NCBI GenBank assembly: GCA_030064695.1
Contig: JASHYV010000045.1
Location: forward strand, 1-11,219
Length of the DNA: 11,219 bases
Source of the DNA: Thermoplasmata archaeon
GTDB taxonomy: Archaea; Thermoplasmatota; Thermoplasmata; UBA184
Reading direction: 5' to 3'
In this document: positions 6,257-11,219 of the stretch, one piece after another
How the letters are laid out: each line of letters opens with the position of its first letter
Position numbering within the stretch: the first letter of the stretch is position 1
The notes under the pieces: model-generated
Databases searched by the model: none
Seen by the model: only the letters and a program-made list of their open reading frames with translations
What the model was told of the DNA's origin: nothing
Translations under genes and position numbers: made by a program

Positions 6257-6499
6257 ATGCGCAAGTTCCTCACCGAGCTCCGCGGCAAGACGGTCATGAC
6301 CAACGACGGGCAGATCCTGGGCCTCATCGACAACTTCGTGGTCGACACCGTGACCGGAGGGATCGCCCATGTCCTCGTGACGCCGAGCGAGGACATCGAG
6401 CAGCGCCTGTTCCAGAGCGACGCGACGGGCCGCCTCGTGCTCCCCTTCAAGAGCATGCGCGCGGTGAAGGACGTCGTCGTGATGGACATTGGGAAGTGA
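6257..6499 (+). CDS. PRC-barrel domain protein
   Basis: This 80-residue protein is made almost entirely of one PRC-barrel domain, a small beta-barrel fold found in the ribosome-maturation factor RimM, in photosynthetic reaction centre H subunits and in many short archaeal proteins. Typical stretches are FLTELRGKTVMTNDGQILGLIDNFVVD (3-29), GGIAHVLVTPSED and LVLPFKSMRAVKDVVVMD. No signal peptide or membrane segment is visible. The ATG at 6257 is fixed by the SD GAGG (6245-6248); the frame is open further upstream to 6068 but lacks coding character. It is the first gene of a plus-strand cluster, overlapping the glycosyltransferase frame by 11 bases. Short PRC-barrel proteins have been tied to FtsZ-based division in haloarchaea (CdpB type); that role here is only an inference. 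Confidence 0.85.
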   Translation: MRKFLTELRGKTVMTNDGQILGLIDNFVVDTVTGGIAHVLVTPSEDIEQRLFQSDATGRLVLPFKSMRAVKDVVVMDIGK

Positions 6500-7322
6500 C
6501 GTCGCCCAGCGCCCCCTGATCTCGATCGTCATCACCGTCCGCAACGAAGAGCGCCACCTCCCCCAGCTCCTCGACAGCCTGCTGGTCCAGGAAGGACCGC
6601 TCGAGGTCGTCGTCGTCGAATCGGAGAGCCGCGATCGGACCTTCGAGATCGCGCAGGAGTACGCGACGCGCCACCCGGATCGGATCCGGGTCTTCCGTCG
6701 CGCCGGCTCCCGGGGGATCGGCCGGAACGGCGGCGTCGCGGCCGCCCGCGGCGAGTTCGTGGCGTTCATCGACGGGGATTGCTTCGCGGACTCGCAGTGG
6801 CTGCACGCCCTGCGGAGCGGCCTCGCCGCCTCGGCGGTCGCGGCCGGGCGCACCGTCATCGTCGGCAAGCCCCGCTACGGTCGCCTCGAGCGGGTCGAGC
6901 TGTTCCAGCAGGGGAACGACGTCACGTACCCCTCGTGCAACCTCGCCTATCCGCGCGCGCTGTTCGACCGGCTCGGCGGCTTCGACCCCCGGTTCATCAC
7001 CGCGGAGGACATCGACCTCAACCTGAGGGCGGTCGAGGCGGGCGCATCGATCCGGTACGTCCCCGAGGCGATCGTCTACCACCACGTGCGCGACAACTTC
7101 GTCCGCTTCCTGTACCAGGCGTTCTGGAACGGGTACGGACGCAAGCAGCTCACCGAGAAGCACGGGAGCCTGTGGGGGCGGTACCGGTACCGGCAGCTCG
7201 TGAACGGCCAGCGGGGGCTCGTCGCCTGGGCCCGTCTCACGGCCGCGTTCGGCGGCTACATGGCCCGGGTCGCAACAGGCGGGAACCAGCGGCTCGCCCC
7301 GGGCTCGGGAGCCGCGGAGTGA
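6489..7322 (+). CDS. Family 2 glycosyltransferase
   Basis: This is a predicted cytoplasmic GT-A fold glycosyltransferase of 277 residues that transfers a sugar from a nucleotide-sugar donor. It has the family opening ISIVITVRNEERHLPQLLDSL (11-31), the nucleotide-binding VVVESESRDRT (41-51), a metal-binding DGD at 95-97, and the acceptor-side block ending GGFDPRFITAEDIDLNLRA with the candidate catalytic E173-D174. A VPEAIVYHH strand follows. No clear membrane helix is present, unlike dolichol-phosphate synthases with a C-terminal anchor. The start is a TTG at 6489 overlapping the PRC-barrel stop by 11 bases; the SD is weak and no better in-frame start precedes the conserved core. The donor and acceptor are unknown. 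A role in the glycosylation implied by the sequon-rich surface protein is conceivable but untested. Confidence 0.92.
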   Translation: MGSDVAQRPLISIVITVRNEERHLPQLLDSLLVQEGPLEVVVVESESRDRTFEIAQEYATRHPDRIRVFRRAGSRGIGRNGGVAAARGEFVAFIDGDCFADSQWLHALRSGLAASAVAAGRTVIVGKPRYGRLERVELFQQGNDVTYPSCNLAYPRALFDRLGGFDPRFITAEDIDLNLRAVEAGASIRYVPEAIVYHHVRDNFVRFLYQAFWNGYGRKQLTEKHGSLWGRYRYRQLVNGQRGLVAWARLTAAFGGYMARVATGGNQRLAPGSGAAE

Positions 7323-7843
7323 GCGAACCGCCGTTCTGGATCCGCCCGGCGCGGCCCACCGAGGAGTCGGTGGTCGAGGGCCTGCTCACCGAGGTCGCCC
7401 GCTGGGAGACGGAGCGCGGATACGCGGGGGCGTGGCCCGTGCCGTTCCCGATGGACCGGATCCGAGACCGCCTCGTCGGCGGCGACGTATATCTCGCGGG
7501 CCCGCCCGGAGAGGCGCCGGTCGCGACCGTGACCCTCCAGTGGGAGGACGTCCCGTATTGGGGCGAGCGGCCGCCGGACGCGGGCTACGTGCACCGGCTC
7601 GCGGTGCGGCCCCCCTTCCATCGCCAGGGCTGGGGACGCCGCCTGGTCGACTGGACCGAGGCGACGACCCGCCGACGGGGCCGGGACTGGCTCCGGCTCG
7701 ACTGCGCCACCGAGAACCCGAGGATCCGGCGCTACTACGCCGAGCTCGGCTTCCGCGAGGTGGGGTCGACGACGGTCGGGCGGCTCGCGCTCACCCTGCT
7801 CGAGAAGTGGATCGGCCCCGGTCGGGGGCCTAGTTCGCCTTGA
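7319..7843 (+). CDS. GNAT-family N-acetyltransferase
   Basis: This 174-residue protein is predicted to transfer an acetyl group from acetyl-CoA to an amine. GNAT motif A is YVHRLAVRPPFHRQGWGRRLVDW (90-112): beta-strand 4 followed by the pyrophosphate-binding loop HRQGWG. Its first loop position is His, where the consensus is Gln or Arg. Motif B is LRLDCATENPRIRRYYAELGFREVG (125-149), with the paired tyrosines typical of the family. The start is a GTG sharing four bases (GTGA) with the glycosyltransferase stop, supported by the SD GGGAG (7307-7311) 7 bases upstream, so translation is probably coupled. The frame runs open upstream to 6779, but that part is a shadow of the glycosyltransferase gene. 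The substrate is unknown. Its 3' end overlaps the convergent Roadblock gene by 14 bases. Confidence 0.92.
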   Translation: MSEPPFWIRPARPTEESVVEGLLTEVARWETERGYAGAWPVPFPMDRIRDRLVGGDVYLAGPPGEAPVATVTLQWEDVPYWGERPPDAGYVHRLAVRPPFHRQGWGRRLVDWTEATTRRRGRDWLRLDCATENPRIRRYYAELGFREVGSTTVGRLALTLLEKWIGPGRGPSSP

Positions 7844-8189
7844 GCAGCTCGGCGACCTTGGCGACCTCGCCCAGGACCTTCTGGACGTCGGCGGTCTGGT
7901 CGACGACCGCCACGAGCAGCGCCTTCTTGCCGCTCCCGACGATCAGCGTCTTCGAGTCGTTCCCTTCGATGACGATCCGCTCGGGCGGGGCCCGGTTGAG
8001 CTCGGTGTTCGCGGTCGCCGCCGCGCCCAGGATCGTGGCGCACATGATCGCGAACGTCTCGGTGTAGACGCCCGCCGGGACGTCCGCGTAGAGCACCAGC
8101 CCGTCGCGGGAGACCAGCGCCGTGGCGATGCCGCTGATCTTGGACTTGAGGTCCTTGATCACGGCCCCTACGTTCCCGGTCGCCATCAT
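7830..8189 (-). CDS. Roadblock/LC7 domain protein
   Basis: This 119-residue protein consists of a single Roadblock/LC7 domain, the dimerising alpha-beta fold of dynein light chain LC7 and of MglB, the partner of the small GTPase MglA. The opening helix and hairpin IKDLKSKISGIATALVSRDGLVLYADVP (11-38) fit the family. So do the long second helix with TFAIMCATILGAA, the strand block ERIVIEGNDSKTLIVGSGKKALLVAVV, and the C-terminal helix. The start at 8189 follows the SD GGAGG (8200-8204) at 10-base spacing; a second ATG follows directly. It lies 21 bases after the V4R gene, so the two are probably one transcript. No MglA-like GTPase is in the window. The partner and cellular role are therefore open. 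Confidence 0.9.
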   Translation of the reverse strand: MMATGNVGAVIKDLKSKISGIATALVSRDGLVLYADVPAGVYTETFAIMCATILGAAATANTELNRAPPERIVIEGNDSKTLIVGSGKKALLVAVVDQTADVQKVLGEVAKVAELLKAN

Positions 8190-8210
8190 GGTGGTGCGCC
8201 CTCCGTCACC

Positions 8211-8612
8211 TCACATCTCTTCGATGCGGAAACGGCACTCGGCTCCGCCGGTGGAGGCACACATCTCCTCGGTACACTTAACGCGCCCCCCCTTAAAACG
8301 TTCGTAGAACTCGCGGAGGATGCCCCGCAGCCGGTGGCAGGTCGGGATGTCGCTGGGGGCGACCTCGATCGACCCCTTCACGGTGACCTCGGGCTCGGTG
8401 AAGCGGATCTCCTCGACCCAGCCGCGCTCCTTCAGGATCTGGCCGGCCTTCTCGAAGAAATGGGCGCGGTCCTTGAGCGCCTCCTCGGCCATGTCGGATC
8501 CGATGACCGAACCTTCCTTGAAGAACAGGCCGTGGCAGGCGTGGCTCATGACGCCCTCGTAGAGCTCCTTGATCTGGCGGAGCTCCGCCTGGTCGATCTT
8601 GACCGAGCGCAT
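8211..8612 (-). CDS. V4R (4-vinyl reductase/hydrocarbon-binding) domain protein
   Basis: This 133-residue protein has a V4R domain, the small-molecule-binding fold shared by BchJ, the sensor domains of XylR/DmpR-type regulators, and the TRAPP subunit Bet3. The C-terminal half carries the recognisable part: ITCHRLRG-like helix (PTCHRLRGILREFYERF, 91-106), then a three-cysteine block KCTEEMCASTGGAECRF with C113, C118 and C126. C26 and C92 could join a thiol or metal site. The N-terminal half is helical with an acidic, charged surface. There is no DNA-binding or output domain, so it probably works with a partner, plausibly the Roadblock protein encoded 21 bases downstream. The ATG at 8610-8612 is chosen because a TATA box ends 24 bases upstream and no SD is visible, as in leaderless genes. 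The ligand is unknown. Confidence 0.85.
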   Translation of the reverse strand: MRSVKIDQAELRQIKELYEGVMSHACHGLFFKEGSVIGSDMAEEALKDRAHFFEKAGQILKERGWVEEIRFTEPEVTVKGSIEVAPSDIPTCHRLRGILREFYERFKGGRVKCTEEMCASTGGAECRFRIEEM

Positions 8613-8636
8613 CGCCGCGGGGGGACCGCCGTTGGG

Positions 8637-8646
8637 CAAATATAGG
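8637..8646 (-). promoter_or_regulatory. TATA box for the V4R-Roadblock operon, near-leaderless
   Basis: The minus strand reads CCTATATTTG, the clearest AT-rich element in this GC-rich stretch. Archaeal spacing from its centre predicts a transcription start around 8612-8616, at or within a few bases of the V4R ATG (8612). This agrees with the absence of an SD before that ATG. It lies inside the 55-bp gap after the HAD gene. Confidence 0.65.
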
Positions 8647-8649
8647 TTC

Positions 8650-8678
8650 CTCCGGCGAGCCTCGGGCTCACGCCGGAG
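8650..8678 (-). terminator. Hairpin over the HAD stop codon, upstream of the V4R promoter
   Basis: CTCCGGCG (8650-8657) pairs with CGCCGGAG (8671-8678). Inside it AGCC (8658-8661) pairs with GGCT (8665-8668) around TCG, leaving a two-base bulge. This 12-bp structure contains the HAD stop (8668-8670) and ends four bases before the V4R TATA box. On the minus strand it is followed by GGAACCTATATTTG, mildly T-rich. It could end or stabilise the coiled-coil/HAD transcript. Part of the symmetry lies in coding sequence, so chance is possible. Confidence 0.45.
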
Positions 8679-9417
8679 CCGAGCCGTCGGCGTCCGTCGC
8701 GCTGCCGCCCACGGCGAACGCCGCTTCCAGCCCCGCCAGGTCGACGATCCGGCCCACCTGCACGTGGGGCCAGCCCTCGCGCCGGTCGAGCAGCAGCGGG
8801 GCGAGCCCCGCGCGGGCGGCCGCCCGGACGTCGCTCCAGAACAGGTCGCCGACGTAGCCGACCTGCTCGAGGGGGACGCCCAGGGCCTCCGCCCCGGCCC
8901 GGAACGCCTTCGCGTCCGGGACGATCGGCCCGGGACCGTCGCCGGCGCCGAGCACGAGGGCATCGGGGAGGCCGCACCGGCGCATCAGCCACCGCGCGGA
9001 CTCCGCCGGGAGCGGCGTCACCACGCCGACCTTCACCGAGAGCGCGCGCAACCGGTCGAGCGCCGGGGCGACATCGGGGTACCGTTCCACCTCGCCGGCC
9101 GGGTGCAGGAACCGACGCACGACCGCCTCCGTCTCCGCGACCGGATGGCCGGCGATCGCCGCCAGCGTCGCGCCGAGGTGGGACCGCAGCGCCTCCCCGT
9201 CGGCCGGGGGCTGGCGGCCGGTGAGCCCGTCCCACCGCCGACGGTCCCAGGCCCGGAGGGCGTGGCGCACGGCCGAGCGCACCCGGCGATCGCCGAGCAG
9301 CGGGCCCTGCGGCCGCCAGGCCCACTGCCAGGCGGCCGGGGTCTGGAACGGGACGAGGACGTCGTCGAGGTCGAAGAGCACCGCCTCGAGCGAGCGGCTT
9401 CCGTACGGCAGCGACAC
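8668..9417 (-). CDS. HAD-superfamily hydrolase (phosphatase-like)
   Basis: This 249-residue cytoplasmic haloacid-dehalogenase-fold enzyme probably hydrolyses a small phosphoester. All four HAD motifs are visible: motif I FDLDD with nucleophile D16 and acid/base D18, motif II threonine T134 in GVVTP, motif III lysine K170 in PDAKAF, and motif IV GDLFWSD with D191 and D196. The roughly 110 residues between motifs I and II are helical, as in a C1 cap, and rich in Trp and Arg. The frame stays open far upstream, but that part is a shadow of the coiled-coil gene. The GTG at 9417 is taken as the start, 14 bases after the coiled-coil stop, which places motif I near residue 16 as usual. The SD is weak. 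The substrate cannot be read from sequence. Confidence 0.9.
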   Translation of the reverse strand: MSLPYGSRSLEAVLFDLDDVLVPFQTPAAWQWAWRPQGPLLGDRRVRSAVRHALRAWDRRRWDGLTGRQPPADGEALRSHLGATLAAIAGHPVAETEAVVRRFLHPAGEVERYPDVAPALDRLRALSVKVGVVTPLPAESARWLMRRCGLPDALVLGAGDGPGPIVPDAKAFRAGAEALGVPLEQVGYVGDLFWSDVRAAARAGLAPLLLDRREGWPHVQVGRIVDLAGLEAAFAVGGSATDADGSAPA

Positions 9418-9431
9418 GGGACTCGGGTCCG

Positions 9432-10292
9432 CTAGCCGCGGCCGCTCTTCTGCAGCTCGAGGAGATCCTCGGTCGAGACCTTCTCGCCCTTCTTCAGGCG
9501 GGCGAGGAAGTCCTCCTCGCGCGGGGGCTCGGCGTCGACCCAGGCCGGAGCGCGGCCGCCGCGCGCCGCGTAGAGCATCTTCTCGATGTCCCGGACCTCC
9601 TCGATCGCGGCGATGTGGGCCCGGTGGGCCTCGTCGGCCTGGCCCTTCACCTCGAGGAGCTTCGCCTGGACCTCGTCGGCCTGCCGGCGGAGCTCGTCGA
9701 CGGACTCGTACAGTGCGACCATCGCCTCGTGCTCGCGCTGCGCCGACTCGGCGGCCTGGCCGACGGCCGCGTGGTGCGCCTCCGCCTCGGTGCGCGCGTC
9801 CGCGAACGCCTTCATCGCCTCCTCGATCTGGGGGTCCTGGCGGAACTCGGCGTCCTGCTCCTTGATCGCGGCCTCGAGGCGCTTCATCTCCTCGATGAGG
9901 CGCTTCTCCTGGTCGCCGGTGAGCGCCGTCGTCATGTGCCGGAACTCGAGCTCTTTGAGCTCCTTGCGCAGGCGCCAGACGGGCACGGCGCCGGGCCGGG
10001 GGGCGCGGGCGCGCCGAAGCTGCTGGACCTTGTCGCCGAGCTCCTGCAGGTTCCGGTTCCACTCCTCCCGGAGCCGCTTCTCGTCGCGGACCTGGCCGTT
10101 CAGCTGGTCCCGGTTCCGCCGGTGGTCCTGCGCCTCCGCGCTCTTCGCGTGGAGCTCGTCCAGGATGCGCGAGCGCTCCTCGGCGGTCGCGCGGGCCTCG
10201 GCGTTGAGGCGGTCCCGGCGGGCCCGGGACTCGTCCGCGCGCGCGTTGGATTCGGCGCGCTTGCGCTCCAGCTCTTCGGTCGCGTCCGTCAC
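9432..10292 (-). CDS. Archaeal coiled-coil protein, COG1340-like
   Basis: This 286-residue, highly charged protein is predicted to be almost wholly alpha-helical. Two coiled-coil segments (about 5-95 and 105-245) are separated by a Pro-rich break (APRPGAVPVW, 97-106). The block LRKELKELEFRHMTTALTG followed by QEKRLIEEMKRLEAAI (108-143), and the C-terminal FLARLKKGEKVSTEDLLEL (262-280), resemble the conserved ends of the archaeal COG1340 coiled-coil family, whose function is unknown. No membrane segment or signal is seen. The GTG at 10292 is fixed by the SD GGGAGG (10301-10306) with 8-base spacing. The HAD gene follows 14 bases downstream, so they are probably co-transcribed. Family-level assignment is by recalled pattern and is less certain than the coiled-coil nature. 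Confidence 0.85.
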   Translation of the reverse strand: MTDATEELERKRAESNARADESRARRDRLNAEARATAEERSRILDELHAKSAEAQDHRRNRDQLNGQVRDEKRLREEWNRNLQELGDKVQQLRRARAPRPGAVPVWRLRKELKELEFRHMTTALTGDQEKRLIEEMKRLEAAIKEQDAEFRQDPQIEEAMKAFADARTEAEAHHAAVGQAAESAQREHEAMVALYESVDELRRQADEVQAKLLEVKGQADEAHRAHIAAIEEVRDIEKMLYAARGGRAPAWVDAEPPREEDFLARLKKGEKVSTEDLLELQKSGRG

Positions 10293-10300
10293 GCGTTCAC

Positions 10301-10330
10301 CCTCCCGCGAGAATCCTCGGGTCGGGGAGG
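10301..10330 (-). promoter_or_regulatory. SD/anti-SD pairing in the coiled-coil gene leader
   Basis: On the minus strand CCTCCC (10330-10325) can pair with the SD GGGAGG (10306-10301). Between them CGAG and CTCG can close a small GATT loop. The predicted transcription start (near 10327) falls at the 5' arm, so whether the arm is fully transcribed is unclear. GC richness makes short pairings of this kind common. Confidence 0.3.
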
Positions 10331-10347
10331 CGTTCGACAGGAGGGCG

Positions 10348-10357
10348 CGATATAAAG
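10348..10357 (-). promoter_or_regulatory. Strong TATA box in the coiled-coil/herA divergent region
   Basis: The minus strand reads CTTTATATCG, preceded by GGAAGT as a possible BRE. This predicts a start near 10327 and a 34-base leader with an SD for the coiled-coil gene. Read on the plus strand, the same site is CGATATAAAG and would predict a start near 10379, about 35 bases before the herA ATG. It may thus serve both genes. Confidence 0.6.
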
Positions 10358-10413
10358 ACTTCCGACGGCGAGCGCCGCCCGGGGTTTCGCCTCGCGCGTC
10401 ACTCTAATATCGG

Positions 10414-11219
10414 ATGCACCGGATGAATCGCGACGTGGAGGAGGTCGGACGGATCTTCGGGGACGTCGGGCTGGGCCAGTTCTCGCTCAGCCTGACGCAC
10501 CCGGTCGAGCGGGGCGACTACCTCGCCGTCGAGGACGAGCTGCACGGGCGCGTGCTCTGCCAGCTGGACGATCTCAAGCGGAAGAGCGACCTGGACCTCG
10601 AGAAGGCCGGGTCGCTCACTCCCGCCGAGGAGGGCAACGTCCACGAGAACCTCCTCGGGGAGGCCCGGATCATCGGCTACCGGGACGACCAGGGGCTCGT
10701 GAAGCTGCCCACGATCCCGTTCCGCCCCGGGGCCCGCGTCTTCCGGGCCGAGGAGCCGCTGATCGCCGAGGTGCTGGGCCTCAAGCATCGGGCGAACTCG
10801 GGCGCGTACGTGGGGATGCTGCGCAGCCACAACCTCCGGGTCGAGCTCGACATCAACCAGCTCGTCCAGCGCCACGTGAGCGTGCTCGCGAAGACCGGCG
10901 GCGGGAAGAGCTACCTCTTGGGCGTGCTGATCGAGGAGCTGCTCCGGCACAAGGTCACCTGCGTCATCATCGATCCCCACGGCGAGTACGGGTCGCTGCG
11001 CGTCCCTGCGGAGAAGAACGGTGGCAACCGCTTCGGCGTCGAGCCGCAGGGGTTCGGCCGTCAGATCCAGGAGTACTCGCCCGACGTGTCGCTCAACCCG
11101 GCCGCGAAGCCCCTCACCTTCTCGCTGCGCCACATCGATCCCCGCGACCTGCTCGTGTTCATGGGGCTCACGAACGTGAAGACGTTCCTGGCGCCGTTGA
11201 AGCAGATCATCGAGCGCGT
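10414..11219 (+). CDS. herA: HerA-type DNA translocase/helicase (3'-truncated by window edge)
   Basis: This is a hexameric FtsK/HerA-superfamily ATPase that pumps double-stranded DNA and, with the nuclease NurA and Mre11-Rad50, resects DNA ends in archaea. The visible 268 residues begin with a HAS-barrel (EVGRIFGDVGLGQFSLSLT, 10-28). Walker A AKTGGGKS follows at 159-166 (bases 10888-10911), then the HerA-specific IIDPHGEY with D187 and E191, and a later SLRHIDPRDLLVFMGLTN stretch. The rest runs off the window. An in-frame TAA at 10405-10407 limits the start. ATG at 10414 is used here, with ATG at 10423 or GTG at 10435 as alternatives, and none has a clear SD. NurA, Mre11 and Rad50 are not in view; they often lie downstream. 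It is divergent from the coiled-coil gene. Confidence 0.94.
   Translation, partial: MHRMNRDVEEVGRIFGDVGLGQFSLSLTHPVERGDYLAVEDELHGRVLCQLDDLKRKSDLDLEKAGSLTPAEEGNVHENLLGEARIIGYRDDQGLVKLPTIPFRPGARVFRAEEPLIAEVLGLKHRANSGAYVGMLRSHNLRVELDINQLVQRHVSVLAKTGGGKSYLLGVLIEELLRHKVTCVIIDPHGEYGSLRVPAEKNGGNRFGVEPQGFGRQIQEYSPDVSLNPAAKPLTFSLRHIDPRDLLVFMGLTNVKTFLAPLKQIIER

Noticed and set aside
8211..8963. Longer V4R frame starting at 8963
   Set aside because: The extra N-terminus is a shadow of the HAD gene, and the TATA box at 8637-8646 lies inside it.
8668..10062. Apparent 464-residue protein joining HAD to an upstream segment
   Set aside because: The N-terminal half is an out-of-frame reading of the coiled-coil gene, with low-complexity Arg/Ala/Gly. 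HAD motif I lies near the GTG at 9417, so no fusion is supported.
9615..10355. Leucine-rich plus-strand frame (246 residues) opposite the coiled-coil gene
   Set aside because: The Leu/Arg/Val pattern is the reverse complement of Glu/Lys/Ala codons in the heptads; no start signal and no family resemblance.
10402..10411. TAATAT just before herA as its promoter
   Set aside because: Spacing would start transcription near 10433, downstream of both ATG candidates. It would work only if a GTG at 10435 were the start, so it is kept only as an alternative.
1..11219. tRNA, rRNA, CRISPR array, insertion sequence or att site
   Set aside because: No cloverleaf-like segment, spaced direct repeats, transposase motifs or terminal inverted repeats were seen. 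All gaps between genes are 163 bp or less.

Overview
The window is GC-rich archaeal chromosome. The taxon is inferred from gene content: a Cdc48/VCP-type double AAA ATPase, the archaeal ribosomal order eL18-uL13-uS9-RpoN, a HerA translocase, Roadblock/LC7 and V4R proteins, and an archaeal coiled-coil protein of the COG1340 type. TATA-like boxes and purine-rich Shine-Dalgarno (SD) sites are both present. High GC together with a PKD-rich, heavily glycosylatable surface protein suggests a Euryarchaeota/Thermoplasmata-like lineage from an uncultured environmental genome. The exact taxon cannot be set from the sequence alone.

Layout. (1) Bases 1-1179 (+) hold the 3' part of a Cdc48 ATPase, whose C-terminus ends in a proteasome-docking HbYX motif. 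(2) Bases 1180-1286 form a promoter/leader with a perfect 16-bp palindrome covering the SD. They precede a 1113-residue, membrane-anchored, PKD-domain surface protein (1287-4628, +). (3) A minus-strand informational operon runs from 6093 down to 4677: eL18, uL13, uS9, RpoN. The genes are tightly overlapped, and a hairpin separates the operon from the convergent surface-protein gene. (4) A 163-bp divergent promoter region (6094-6256) carries two dyads. It faces a plus-strand cluster: a PRC-barrel protein, a family-2 glycosyltransferase and a GNAT acetyltransferase (6257-7843), each overlapping the next. (5) A two-gene minus-strand unit encodes a V4R protein followed by a Roadblock/LC7 protein (8612-7830), apparently from its own near-leaderless promoter. 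(6) A second minus-strand pair is a COG1340-like coiled-coil protein followed by a HAD hydrolase (10292-8668). (7) Divergent from the coiled-coil gene, the window ends inside a plus-strand HerA-type DNA translocase.

How the parts fit. The window mixes housekeeping machinery (protein unfolding and degradation, translation and transcription, DNA-end processing) with cell-surface functions (glycoprotein and glycosyltransferase) and a small candidate signalling module (V4R plus Roadblock). I found no mobile element, CRISPR array, tRNA or rRNA. The items most worth checking are the SD-covering palindrome upstream of the surface protein, the V4R-Roadblock pair, the dyads in the ribosomal/PRC divergent promoter, the PRC-barrel protein as a possible cell-division factor, and the HbYX tail of Cdc48.
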